From Phytohabitans sp036906915 (lineage in GTDB: Bacteria > Actinomycetota > Actinomycetes > Mycobacteriales > Micromonosporaceae), in assembly GCF_036906915.1 (NCBI RefSeq), contig NZ_JBAKHX010000002.1:124001-188000 (forward strand): a stretch of DNA of 64,000 nucleotides, given 5' to 3'. Positions within the stretch are counted from its first letter, which is position 1. Every line of letters begins with the position of its first letter. Made by a program: the position numbers and the translations under genes. This document shows, in pieces, positions 33,281 to 41,247 of the stretch. Below the pieces are notes generated by a model. That model did no database searches. It was not told where the DNA came from and saw nothing but the letters and a program-made list of their open reading frames with translations.

Positions 33281-34495
33281 ATGGCGAAGATCAAGGTGAA
33301 CAACCCAGTCGTCGAGCTCGACGGCGACGAGATGACCCGGATCATCTGGAAGCAGATCCGGGAGCAGCTGATCCTGCCCTACCTCGACGTCGAGCTGGAG
33401 TACTACGACCTCTCGATCCAGCACCGCGACGAGACCGACGACCAGGTCACCGTCGATGCCGCCAACGCCATCAAGCGGCACGGCGTCGGCGTGAAGTGCG
33501 CCACCATCACGCCGGACGAGGCGCGGGTCGAGGAGTTCGGCCTCAAGAAGATGTGGCGTTCGCCCAACGGCACCATCCGCAACATCCTCGGCGGCGTGGT
33601 CTTCCGTGAGCCGATCATCATGGCGAACGTGCCCCGGCTGGTGCCCGGCTGGACCAAGCCGATCATCATCGGCCGTCACGCGCACGGCGACCAGTACAAG
33701 GCGACCGACTTCGTGGTGCCCGGCCCCGGCACGCTCACGCTTGCCTTCACGCCCGCTGACGGCTCGGCGCCGATCGAGTTCGAGGTCGCCAACTTCCCCG
33801 GTGGCGGCGTGGCCATGGGCATGTACAACTTCGACGAGTCGATCCGCGACTTCGCGCGCGCCTCGTTCCGGTACGGGCTGGACCGCAAGTACCCCGTCTA
33901 CCTGTCGACGAAGAACACCATCCTCAAGGCGTACGACGGGCGCTTCAAGGACCTGTTCGCCGAGGTCTTCGAGAACGAGTTCGCCTCGCTGTTCGCGGAA
34001 GCCGGCATCACCTACGAGCACCGGCTGATCGACGACATGGTGGCCGCCGCGCTCAAGTGGGAGGGCGGCTTCGTCTGGGCCTGCAAGAACTACGACGGCG
34101 ACGTGCAGTCCGACACGGTGGCGCAGGGCTTCGGCTCGCTCGGCCTGATGACCTCGGTGCTGATGACCCCGGACGGCAAGACCGTCGAGGCGGAGGCGGC
34201 GCACGGCACGGTCACCCGGCACTACCGGCAGTGGCAGAAGGGCGAGAAGACCTCCACCAACCCGATCGCCTCGATCTTCGCGTGGACGCGGGGCCTGGCC
34301 CACCGCGGCAAGGTGGACGGCACGCCGGCGGTGACGGAGTTCGCGGAGAAGCTGGAGCAGGTCTGCGTCGAGACCGTCGAGGGCGGCCAGATGACGAAGG
34401 ACCTGGCGCTGCTCATCTCCCGCGACGCCCCGTGGCTCACCACAGACGAGTTCATGAACGCTCTGGACCAGAACCTGTCCAAGAAGCTCGCCTGA
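33281..34495 (+). CDS. icd: NADP-dependent isocitrate dehydrogenase, eukaryote-like
   Basis: A 404-residue homodimeric-type enzyme converting isocitrate to 2-oxoglutarate. The start at ATG 33281 follows GAGAGGAG. Signatures are VVELDGDEMTRIIW at the N-terminus, KKMWRSPNGTIRNILGGVVF (substrate Ser, Asn and Arg), LIDDMVAAALKWEGGFVWAC, YDGDVQSDTVAQGFGSLGLM and AAHGTVTRHYRQ (NADP site). These define the ~400-residue class II enzyme rather than the E. coli-type one. A strong intrinsic terminator follows. Confidence 0.96.
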   Translation: MAKIKVNNPVVELDGDEMTRIIWKQIREQLILPYLDVELEYYDLSIQHRDETDDQVTVDAANAIKRHGVGVKCATITPDEARVEEFGLKKMWRSPNGTIRNILGGVVFREPIIMANVPRLVPGWTKPIIIGRHAHGDQYKATDFVVPGPGTLTLAFTPADGSAPIEFEVANFPGGGVAMGMYNFDESIRDFARASFRYGLDRKYPVYLSTKNTILKAYDGRFKDLFAEVFENEFASLFAEAGITYEHRLIDDMVAAALKWEGGFVWACKNYDGDVQSDTVAQGFGSLGLMTSVLMTPDGKTVEAEAAHGTVTRHYRQWQKGEKTSTNPIASIFAWTRGLAHRGKVDGTPAVTEFAEKLEQVCVETVEGGQMTKDLALLISRDAPWLTTDEFMNALDQNLSKKLA

Positions 34496-34508
34496 CCCTT
34501 TTCGAATG

Positions 34509-34542
34509 GGGCGCCGCGCCGGTGGGCGCGGCGCCCTTTTTT
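34509..34542 (+). terminator. Intrinsic terminator of icd
   Basis: A 12-bp perfect GC stem (34509-34520 with 34525-34536) and a 4-nt loop are followed by six T residues (34537-34542). The htrA-like gene ends at 34542 on the other strand. Confidence 0.92.
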
Positions 34543-35471
34543 CAGTCGAGTTCGGCGGGGACGGTCACCACGTCCACGAAGGCGCCGCGGCGAAGGACCG
34601 TCACGGGCATGCGGGTGCCGATCGCGGGGCCGAGCATCAGGCGCTGGAGCGCCTGCACGTTCGACACCGGACGCCCTCCCGCCGAGACGATCACGTCGCC
34701 CAGGTAGATCCCGGCCACGCCGGCCGGGCTGCCAGGAACGACCTCCACCACGCGCAGCCCCATCTTCTGATCCAGCCGCTCGGCGACCGGCGGCGGCAGC
34801 GGCACGGGCGCGCCCGCCACACCCAGCCAGGCGCGGCGCACCCGCCCGGTCGACACCAGCTCGCCGATGATCTGCCGGGTGTTCGGATTGATCGGCACGG
34901 CGAGCCCGAGCCCGTACCCGGCTACCGCAGTGTTGACACCGATCACCCAGCCATTGGAGTTGGCGAGCGCGCCGCCGGAGTTGCCCGGGTTGAGGGCGGC
35001 GTCGGTCTGGATCACGTCGTCGATGAGCCGGACCCTGCGGCCGTCGCGGGCCGGGATGGACCGGCCGAGGCCGGACACGACGCCGGCGGTCACCGAGCCG
35101 GCCAGGCCCATCGGGTTGCCGACCGCCACCACGAGCTGCCCGATCCGCAGCCGGTCGGCGTCGCCCAGCTCGGCGGGCGGGGCGCCGGTGGCGCGTACCC
35201 GAAGGACCGCGAGGTCGGAGAGCGAGTCCGCGCCGACCACGTCGAACCGGGTCTCCAGGCCGTCGCCGAATGTCGCCGTGCCACTCGTGGCGCCGGCGAC
35301 CACGTGTGCGCTGGTGAGTAGGAACCCGTCGTCGGTGAAGGTCACGGCCGATCCGGCGCCGGCGCCGCGGGCCGCGCGCACCGCCAGGGCGGCCACGCTG
35401 GGCAGGACCTTTTCGGCGACGGTGGTGACCACCTGGGAGTACGCGTCGAAGACGTCCTGTTCGGTACTCAT
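34542..35471 (-). CDS. HtrA/DegP-like S1C serine protease
   Basis: A 309-residue trypsin-like protease with one PDZ domain. The catalytic triad is visible: His in LLTSAHVVAG, Asp in DSLSDLAVLRV, Ser in ALNPGNSGGALAN. The C-terminal PDZ domain contains GLRVVEVVPGSPAGVAGIYLGDVIVSAGG. There is no clear signal peptide or membrane helix at the N-terminus (MSTEQDVFDAYSQVV), unusual for HtrA, so it may act in the cytoplasm. It overlaps the upstream aminotransferase-like gene by 4 bp (ATGA), suggesting coupled expression. Confidence 0.9.
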   Translation of the reverse strand: MSTEQDVFDAYSQVVTTVAEKVLPSVAALAVRAARGAGAGSAVTFTDDGFLLTSAHVVAGATSGTATFGDGLETRFDVVGADSLSDLAVLRVRATGAPPAELGDADRLRIGQLVVAVGNPMGLAGSVTAGVVSGLGRSIPARDGRRVRLIDDVIQTDAALNPGNSGGALANSNGWVIGVNTAVAGYGLGLAVPINPNTRQIIGELVSTGRVRRAWLGVAGAPVPLPPPVAERLDQKMGLRVVEVVPGSPAGVAGIYLGDVIVSAGGRPVSNVQALQRLMLGPAIGTRMPVTVLRRGAFVDVVTVPAELD

Positions 35472-37177
35472 GACGTGCGGAACGCGGCGGGACGCCGGTC
35501 AATGCCCGGATCCGCTGTGAGCGAACACGCCGGCAGCTCGAACCAGCGCAGCTCCTCGAAGTGCGGTGACACCGCGTCGCCCGGGTGGCCGTCGAGGTCC
35601 GGCTCCGGCAGGTCGAGCAGCAGCTCACGGGCGTACGCCAGGTAACCGTCGAGCGCTTCCTCGTCGGCCCGCTCGTGGTGGGCCGGCCAGGACAGCTGCC
35701 CTTCCTCGTCGTACCAGAGCTGGCCCAACCGCAGCGGCGGCTCGACAAGGCCCGCGCGGTGCCGCCAGAGCGCCGTGTGCGGGTCGAACCGGTACTCCGG
35801 CAGCAACTTCCACCCATGGGTGGCGACGAGGTCCACGGCGTCGATCAGGTACCTGCAGACCACGTCGGTCAGGAAGTAGTTGAAGCTGACTCGCACCCAT
35901 CCGGGCTTGATCCCCTCGCAGCCCGCGACGATCTCCGCCTCGTACCGGTGCGACAGCTCCAGGTCTACGCCCAGCAGCCGGTGGCCGTACGGTCCCGCGC
36001 ACGAGCAGCCGCCGCGCGACTGGATCCCGAAGAGGTCGTTGAGCAGCGCCACGACGAAGTTGTGGTGCAAGCCGCGACCATTCGGCCGGCGTACCACGAA
36101 CGAGAGGATCGAGAGCCGGTCGGCGGTGAGGTTGCCGAGGATCTGAATGGCGGGATTCGCGCTCCAGGACGTGACCGCGCGGTGCAGGAACTGCTCCTCC
36201 TGCTCCCGGATCACGTCCGTCCCCACGGCCCGCTTGAGCTGAAACACGAGCCCCGCGCGGATCGACTCGACGATCGCCGGCGTGCCGCCCTCCTCCCGGT
36301 GCGCCGGGTCGGTGAGGTAGCGGTGCTCATACGCGTTGACGTAGTCGACCGTGCCCCCGCCCGGCACGGTCGGCACCCGGTTGCGCAGCAGTTCGCGCCG
36401 CACCACCAGCACGCCCGGAGTGCCCGGCCCACCGACGAACTTGTGCGGCGACAGGAAGATCGCATCCTTGCCGTCGATGCGGATGTCGACGTACGGCCCG
36501 GCGGCCGCGTAGTCCCAGAACGACAGCGCGCCGTGCCGGTGCAGCAGCGCGGCGATCACCTCGGTGTCGGTGAGGATGCCGGTGACGTTCGAGGCGGCCG
36601 AGAACGACCCGATCTTCAGCGGCCGATCCGCGTATTTGACGAGTGCTGCCTCCAACGCGTCCTGGTCGACATGGCCATCATGATCTTCGGGAATCAGCAC
36701 GAGGTCCGCGATGGACTCGCGCCACGGCAGATCGTTCGAGTGATGTTCGTACGGTCCGATAAAGACCACTGGACGTTCGCGGATCGGGATCTGGTCGCGA
36801 AAGCCATAAGCGTCGTCGAGCGACGCCGGCAGCCGCAGGCCGAGTACCGAGATGAGCTTGTCGATGGCGCCGGTGGCGCCCGATCCGGCGAAGATGACGA
36901 CGGTGTCCTGGTCACCGCCCACGCACTCGCGGATCGTCGTTCGGGCATCCTCGCGCAGGCGGGTGGTCTGGAGCCCGGTGCCGGACGATTCGGTGTGCGT
37001 ATTGGCATATCGTGGCAGCACCTCGTCGCGGATAAAGTCTTCGATGAAGGTGAGGGCACGTCCGGACGCGGTGTAATCGGCGTACGTCACGCGGCGCGGA
37101 CCGTACGGCCCCCACATCACCTGGTCGTCACCGATGACCGCTTCGCGAACGCGGCGCAACAACGGCGTGTCGCCCAT
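35468..37177 (-). CDS. Class V aminotransferase/cysteine desulfurase-like protein
   Basis: A 569-residue PLP enzyme of aminotransferase class V. The PLP-binding Lys lies in IFLSPHKFVGGPG. Upstream residues FAGSGATGAIDKLIS, SAASNVTGIL and SFWDYAAAGPYVDI match the fold. It is about 120-150 residues longer than SufS/IscS; the extension is at the C-terminus (after PGWVRVSFNYF). A Cys-rich stretch (SRGGCSCAGPYG) lies where desulfurases often place their mobile Cys loop. Substrate is unknown. The stop overlaps the htrA-like start. Confidence 0.83.
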   Translation of the reverse strand: MGDTPLLRRVREAVIGDDQVMWGPYGPRRVTYADYTASGRALTFIEDFIRDEVLPRYANTHTESSGTGLQTTRLREDARTTIRECVGGDQDTVVIFAGSGATGAIDKLISVLGLRLPASLDDAYGFRDQIPIRERPVVFIGPYEHHSNDLPWRESIADLVLIPEDHDGHVDQDALEAALVKYADRPLKIGSFSAASNVTGILTDTEVIAALLHRHGALSFWDYAAAGPYVDIRIDGKDAIFLSPHKFVGGPGTPGVLVVRRELLRNRVPTVPGGGTVDYVNAYEHRYLTDPAHREEGGTPAIVESIRAGLVFQLKRAVGTDVIREQEEQFLHRAVTSWSANPAIQILGNLTADRLSILSFVVRRPNGRGLHHNFVVALLNDLFGIQSRGGCSCAGPYGHRLLGVDLELSHRYEAEIVAGCEGIKPGWVRVSFNYFLTDVVCRYLIDAVDLVATHGWKLLPEYRFDPHTALWRHRAGLVEPPLRLGQLWYDEEGQLSWPAHHERADEEALDGYLAYARELLLDLPEPDLDGHPGDAVSPHFEELRWFELPACSLTADPGIDRRPAAFRTS

Positions 37178-37289
37178 GACTCATTATCGCCCCCCTCAAA
37201 AGTGGAAATTTCGGGGAGTCGCACATCCTGTCCGGTTGCGGTCAGGCGCCGGCCGGTTGACTAGTCGTAGCTCCCGAAAGGGGGAACGG

Positions 37290-37610
37290 ATGGTCAGCGT
37301 GGACCATACAGAGCCGGCCGACGTGGTGGACCGCCTGTTGTGGCGGGACGCGCAATACATGCTCGGGCGGCACACACAACCCAACCAGGTCGGTGAGTGT
37401 GTCTGGTGCGGCTCGGCATGGCCGTGCCCACCCAGGAGACTCGCCGAGCGCGCCGAGACGGCATCCCGCCGGCCTTGGCGCGAGGCATGGACGGCCCGGC
37501 ACGACCTCAATGGGCTCCGCGCGCTACCTAGCTGGCGCGAGAGACCCGGCGGAGGCCGATGGCGGGAACGGCGTGCCCCGACAAACCGTGGCTCCTTCGA
37601 CCAACTATGA
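37290..37610 (+). CDS. Small hypothetical protein with CxxC motif
   Basis: A 106-residue protein starting at ATG 37290 behind AGGGGGAA. The middle has CVWCGSAWPCPPRRLAERA, a Cys-x-x-Cys plus a third Cys that could bind a metal. The rest is rich in Arg and Trp, with no hydrophobic segment. Proteins with this Cys motif are, as far as I recall, frequent in Micromonosporaceae but have no assigned role. No partner gene is linked. Confidence 0.6.
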   Translation: MVSVDHTEPADVVDRLLWRDAQYMLGRHTQPNQVGECVWCGSAWPCPPRRLAERAETASRRPWREAWTARHDLNGLRALPSWRERPGGGRWRERRAPTNRGSFDQL

Positions 37611-37751
37611 CCCAAATTCGGCGGTGACGTCGCGGTGCCCCGCCAGCACCGTGGCGACCCGCGAAACACCCACCCAGCAGTCCGGTGACCAGCATGCCTC
37701 CGCTGGTCCGACGCCTCCGGCCAGGCGTTCCCCCGGTTTGGGTGGGTATGG

Positions 37752-37810
37752 CGGGCGAGAGTACGTGATCGCCGGTTCCCCCGCATGCATCGATCACGTA
37801 CTCTCGCCCG
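37752..37810. repeat. 20-bp perfect inverted repeat
   Basis: The arms at 37752-37771 and 37791-37810 (CGGGCGAGAGTACGTGATCG) are perfect inverted copies around a 19-nt loop. The right arm covers the 3' end of the GNAT gene (stop at 37794). There is no U-run. It is unrelated in sequence to the six-copy family but similar in build. Confidence 0.8.
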
Positions 37811-38324
37811 GCCAGTCTCCGGGCAGAGGCAGCACGTACCGCATATGGCGCACGGGTGCCGTGCCGATGTGATCCTCGCGCTCGACGCCGTCCGGCGCCC
37901 AGCCTCCCCGCTCGTAGAAGCGCCGGGCCCGCGTGTTGGCGGTGAGCACCCACAGCACCGCCCGACGCCAGCCACCCGCGCTGAGCTTCGCCAGCGCGTC
38001 GCGCATCAGCACCCGCCCCACGCCGCTGCCCACCAGATCCGGGTCGACATGGATGGCGTTGAGGATGCCCGTATCGGGTTCCTCGTCGGGCCCCAGATAG
38101 GTGAACCCGACAACCGCCCCGTCCGCCTCGGCCACCGTGAGCTGATGATCGCCTCGCTCGTACCGCCAGCGCTCGACCCAGTAGTCGACCATCGCGCTCG
38201 GCGGCATCGCGGTGAGGGCGTCGTGCGGGACGAATCGCGAGTACGCCGCCAGCCTCGACCGGAAATGCAGCTCACCGACCGCCGTCAGGTCGTCTTCGGC
38301 CCCGGCCCGGATCACGACGGTCAC
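37794..38324 (-). CDS. GNAT family N-acetyltransferase
   Basis: A 176-residue acetyltransferase. The acetyl-CoA loop is in VDPDLVGSGVGRVLMRDAL, preceded by the strand ILNAIHV and followed by AVLWVLTANTRARRFYERGGW, the typical motif B. The acceptor is unknown. Its start overlaps the stop of the RNase Z gene by 4 bp on the same strand, so the two are co-translated. The 3' end runs into a 20-bp inverted repeat. Confidence 0.88.
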   Translation of the reverse strand: MTVVIRAGAEDDLTAVGELHFRSRLAAYSRFVPHDALTAMPPSAMVDYWVERWRYERGDHQLTVAEADGAVVGFTYLGPDEEPDTGILNAIHVDPDLVGSGVGRVLMRDALAKLSAGGWRRAVLWVLTANTRARRFYERGGWAPDGVEREDHIGTAPVRHMRYVLPLPGDWPGEST

Positions 38325-39220
38325 GCTGTCGAGGGTAGCCGCGCCGGCACCGGTACCCGCATCAGATCCTCGGCGATGATCAGCTCGCCGTCGAAGTGCT
38401 CGCGCGCCTCGACGGCGAAGCCGGCCGGATCGTCGTACCGCTGGCTGAAGTGCGTGAGCACCAGCCGGCGTACCTTCGCTTCCGCCGCCACCCGCGCGGC
38501 TTGCGCCGCGGTCAGGTGGCCGACCTGCGCGGCCATCGCGGCATCCCGCGACCGGAAGGTCGCCTCGATCACCAACAGGTCGGCGCCTTCGGCGAGGGCG
38601 TAGACGTTGTCGCAGAGGCCGGTGTCCATGACGAACGCGAAGCGCTGCCCGGGCCGCGGCACACTGACGTCGTCGAGCGTGACCCCCCGCAGGTGCCCGG
38701 CACGGATGAGCTCACCCACCGCAGGACCAGCGATGCCGTGGGCGGCAAGCTTGTCGGGCAGCATGCGGCGCCCATCGGGCTCGATCATCCGGTACCCGTA
38801 GGTCTCGATCGGATGCCGCAGCCGCCGCGCTTCGAGGATCGTCCCAGGAATCGGGCCTTCGCGTTCAACGGCTGCCTCGCGGACGTCAGCGGTCTCGTAG
38901 AAGCTGGTCGCGTGCCGCATCCTGCGGAAGTATTCGGTGCCGCTGGCGGGAAAATGCGCGACGACCGGATGGGGCACCCGGTCGAGTGACAGCCGCTGGA
39001 TGACTCCAGGCAGCCCCAGGCTGTGATCGCCGTGAAAGTGCGTCACGCAGATCCGGGTGATGTCGGTGGCGGCGACGCCCGCCCGCAGCATCTGCCGCTG
39101 CGTACCCTCGCCCGGGTCGAACAGGATGCCCTGGTCGTCCCAGCGCAGAAAGTACCCGTTGTGGTTTCGGTGCCGGGTCGGCACCTGGCTCGCCGTGCCG
39201 AGGATGATCAGCTCACGCAC
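38321..39220 (-). CDS. rnz: Ribonuclease Z
   Basis: A 299-residue metallo-beta-lactamase-fold endonuclease that trims tRNA 3' ends. The N-terminus LIILGTASQVPTRHRNHNGY is typical; zinc ligands are His61, His63, Asp65 and His66 in THFHGDHSLGLPG, Asp in FVMDTGLCDN and His in LTHFSQRY. Start is GTG 39220. A 60-nt three-way-junction structure ends 15 nt before the start and would be in its mRNA leader. It heads a two-gene unit with the GNAT gene. Confidence 0.93.
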   Translation of the reverse strand: MRELIILGTASQVPTRHRNHNGYFLRWDDQGILFDPGEGTQRQMLRAGVAATDITRICVTHFHGDHSLGLPGVIQRLSLDRVPHPVVAHFPASGTEYFRRMRHATSFYETADVREAAVEREGPIPGTILEARRLRHPIETYGYRMIEPDGRRMLPDKLAAHGIAGPAVGELIRAGHLRGVTLDDVSVPRPGQRFAFVMDTGLCDNVYALAEGADLLVIEATFRSRDAAMAAQVGHLTAAQAARVAAEAKVRRLVLTHFSQRYDDPAGFAVEAREHFDGELIIAEDLMRVPVPARLPSTA

Positions 39221-39235
39221 GCCCGATATTAGACA

Positions 39236-39295
39236 ACCCCCGGGGCTTCCGCGCTCGTGCGCGGACCGGCTGGACTAGGCCGGAACCCCGGGGGT
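39236..39295 (-). promoter_or_regulatory. Three-way-junction RNA element in the rnz leader
   Basis: Read leftward, a closing stem P1 (39295-39286 with 39245-39236, 10 bp) encloses two hairpins: P2 (39283-39279 with 39270-39266, 5 bp, 8-nt loop) and P3 (39264-39259 with 39254-39249, 6 bp, 4-nt loop). All stems are perfect. TTGACA (39357-39352) lies upstream, so the element should be transcribed in front of rnz. No known RNA class was recognised. Apart from it and inverted-repeat copy 4 I see nothing in 39221-39640. Confidence 0.55.
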
Positions 39296-39514
39296 CGGGT
39301 GTCTGACTTGGTTTCGCCGCACCGCTGTCACACGGTCTCGACGACGTGCTGTGTCAAGGACAGCGGCTAGCGGACAGCCACCTCACGAGTCCTATAGCTA
39401 CACAAAGCTGGACCACCTCCCTTCCCGTGTACAGCCACGCTATCCACTCCGCGCGGTGATCGGCAACGCCTATTTCGCGCACCCGTTTCGCCCCTTTCCT
39501 GCCGCCTCTCTCCG

Positions 39515-39593
39515 TCGATCAAGGGCAAACGCACGTGGTTGGATCTCATTTCCACGTGCGTTTGCCCTTGATCGATGCGAATGGCCTTGATCG
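39515..39593 (+). repeat. Inverted-repeat element, copy 4
   Basis: The 24-bp perfect arms at 39515-39538 and 39552-39575 flank a 13-nt loop. A tail ends in GGCCTTGATC. The arms carry GCAAACGC where copy 1 has GCAAATGC, and the opposite arm compensates. It lies just before a decayed membrane-protein gene. Confidence 0.85.
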
Positions 39594-39639
39594 GCGGGGC
39601 TGGACGCCGCACGCGAGCCGTGCCCCTGCGGAGCAAGAT

Positions 39640-39935
39640 GACCCGGTCGACCTCAACCCGGCCGTCACCGCCGCCATCGTGGCCAGCCTCGTCTCCCTCG
39701 TCGGCGCCGCCCTGTCGTACCTCGCCAGCACGGCATCCGCCCGCCATCAGGTCGAGTCGGCGCGCCAGCAGCTCGAACAGAGTCAGCTGCGTGAGGTGAT
39801 CCTCAAGCGCATTGAGATCTACCCGAAGCTGTGGCGTATCCCCATCGAGGCGGTCCAGGGCTGTCGACGTACGTCAAGGACGACCTCGGCAGCTGCCGAG
39901 TCGCCGTCCTACAAGCCCGAACCCCGTAGTCAACA
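39640..39935 (+). pseudogene. Decayed membrane/coiled-coil protein gene
   Basis: From 39640 one frame encodes a hydrophobic helix (VTAAIVASLVSLVGAALSYL) followed by a charged coiled-coil (ARHQVESARQQLEQSQLREV) and RIEIYPKLWRIPIEAVQG. At about 39860 the sense-like reading moves to another frame (STYVKDDLGSC), and the remainder is short and composition-biased. There is no good start codon; the open frame runs back into inverted-repeat copy 4. I read it as a truncated, frameshifted remnant. Confidence 0.5.
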
Positions 39936-40098
39936 CCGGCCCTCGCCCCCGGGTGGTCCCTTCCGGCGCCCGACAAGAGATTGCCCGTGAGATTGCCACT
40001 TTTGGCGACATGGGTAACCCAGGATACCTATAGTCGACATCACGGGCTAAACGCCCAAGTCGCCCGAACAGGGGCGGTTACCATCTAAGGGGGATCTA

Positions 40099-40374
40099 AT
40101 GCGCCGATCCATGCTCACTCGCGCCGCTGTGCTCGCCGCGTCCGCGGCGATGACCACCGGTCTGATGGCCGGATTCGGAACTGCTGCGTCGGCCAGCCCG
40201 GCCACGTCCGTCACCGAGGCCGCCGGGGGCAACGGTCACGGCAACGGTCACGGCAACGGTCACGGCAACGGTCACGGCAACGGCAACGGTCACGACAACG
40301 GTCACGACGATGACTTCTTCGTTGACTTCCTCGGCATCTTCAGCCCCACCAGCGGCATCTTCATTGCATTCTGA
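40099..40374 (+). CDS. Small secreted Gly-Asn-His repeat protein
   Basis: A 91-residue protein. Residues 1-32 are a signal peptide (RRSMLTRAAVLAASAAMTTG, ending near ASAS). The mature part has about seven GNGH/DNGH repeats, then an acidic-aromatic end DDDFFVDFLGIF. Repeated His suggests metal binding, and the short hydrophobic tail could self-associate; both are inference. AGGGGG lies 7 nt before the ATG and TTGGCG/TACCTA boxes lie further upstream. The repeats are near-identical 12-bp DNA units, so copy number may change by slippage. The family is not recognised. Confidence 0.7.
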   Translation: MRRSMLTRAAVLAASAAMTTGLMAGFGTAASASPATSVTEAAGGNGHGNGHGNGHGNGHGNGNGHDNGHDDDFFVDFLGIFSPTSGIFIAF

Positions 40375-40475
40375 CCGACACCAACTGGCTGGGGCGGTGT
40401 CCGCAACACCGCCCCAATCCAGGCCGTCGCCAGGTCCTGGGCGTGGAATCAGGCGTCGTTGCGGGACGTGGTGGC

Positions 40476-40650
40476 TTACACGTGCGCCAGGAAGGCGTCT
40501 AGCTCCTCGTCGCTCTCGAACACGCCGTCGCGCTTGAGATCATCGATCGACTCGATGGGCTTAGGCCGCGACGACGGACCTGCTCGTCCAGCGACTCGCG
40601 GCGACGGGCGTTCCGGCACGGTCGTTCAGAGGCTCGGCTCCACTCGTCAT
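40476..40650 (-). pseudogene. Broken vapB-like antitoxin copy
   Basis: The reading frame starts like the intact antitoxin at 41451 (MTSGAEPLND) but one base is missing in the Pro-Cys codon region (CACGGTCG here, CACGGGTCG in the intact copy). That shifts the frame to a stop after 29 codons. Downstream codons for DDLKRDGVFESDEELDAFLA are still readable in the old frame. No toxin gene remains on its downstream side. Confidence 0.8.
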
Positions 40651-40708
40651 TCGCTCACCACCCTTCGCCGCGAGTCTGTCACGCGTAGCGCTGGTCGGAA
40701 GACCCCAA

Positions 40709-40813
40709 TCAGGCGTCGGTCTTCGCCACCCCGATGGGGCAGGACATCCCATTCGGGCCGTGGTTGCAGTAGCCGTTCGGATTCTTCGAATCCGACAAGT
40801 ACTGCTGGTGGGA
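40709..40813 (-). pseudogene. 3' fragment of msrA
   Basis: About 34 codons encode QQYLSDSKNPNGYCNHGPNG and the ending CPIGVAKTDA, nearly the C-terminus of MsrA at 41510. The catalytic N-terminal part is absent. The fragment sits just downstream of vapC and is joined to unrelated sequence at 40814. Confidence 0.85.
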
Positions 40814-40830
40814 TCGATGCATCTGGCACC

Positions 40831-41241
40831 TTATGTGCGCGGTGGCGTCACGAGGACCAGACCGTGGTGTTCGGCGAAGCCCTCGTAGTCCTTCACGTTG
40901 AGGGTCGCCAACGGCAGCCCTTCCGCCAGGCACGTAGCGGCGATCCAGGTGTCGTTGATCGGGGCGACACGACCGCGTCTCTGCGCTGCTGCGGCCAGCC
41001 GACCCCAGGTCTGCGCCACCGCGATGTCGTATTCGAGATGCGTCTGGCGAGACAACCACAGCTCCAGCCGATCCCGGTTGCGCGGTCCCCAGTCGCGAAG
41101 CTCGGCCCACTTGGTCATCTCGGCGATCGTCACGAACGAGACGCATGTCAGCTTGCCGGCCAACGGCCTGTTGAAGCCGGCGGGCAGCCGCCCTCGAAAG
41201 CTGAGGGAGGCCACGTCGGTGTCGAGGACGACGTAGTCCAC
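40831..41241 (-). CDS. VapC-like PIN-domain toxin
   Basis: A 136-residue PIN-domain ribonuclease. Acidic active-site residues are Asp7 (VVLDTDVASL), Glu41 (VTIAEMTKW), Asp97 (PINDTWIAA) and Asp118 (LNVKDYEGF), a complete set. Such toxins cleave tRNA, rRNA or mRNA and are held inactive by the antitoxin encoded 6 nt upstream on the same strand. It lies between the intact antitoxin gene and a degenerate duplicate block. Confidence 0.88.
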   Translation of the reverse strand: MDYVVLDTDVASLSFRGRLPAGFNRPLAGKLTCVSFVTIAEMTKWAELRDWGPRNRDRLELWLSRQTHLEYDIAVAQTWGRLAAAAQRRGRVAPINDTWIAATCLAEGLPLATLNVKDYEGFAEHHGLVLVTPPRT

Positions 41242-41247
41242 GAGCGG

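Larger units (their letters stand above)
40476..40813. repeat. Degenerate duplicate of the vapB to msrA 3' region
   Basis: This 338-bp stretch matches 41276-41613 in order and spacing with scattered changes. It contains a broken vapB-like gene (40476-40650) and the last ~34 codons of msrA (40709-40813). Both ends of the match are abrupt. The intact copy lies 800 bp to the right, with vapC between them. Left of it, 40375-40475 holds only a short spacer after the secreted-peptide gene. Confidence 0.85.

Noticed and set aside
39236..39295. A tRNA gene or degraded tRNA
   Set aside because: The folded unit has two inner arms, not three, is only 60 nt, and has no T-loop consensus or recognisable anticodon arm.
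40096..40305. An antisense Val-Thr-Ala repeat protein opposite the GNGH gene
   Set aside because: It is the mirror of the 12-bp repeats; the + strand reading has a signal peptide, ribosome site and promoter-like boxes.
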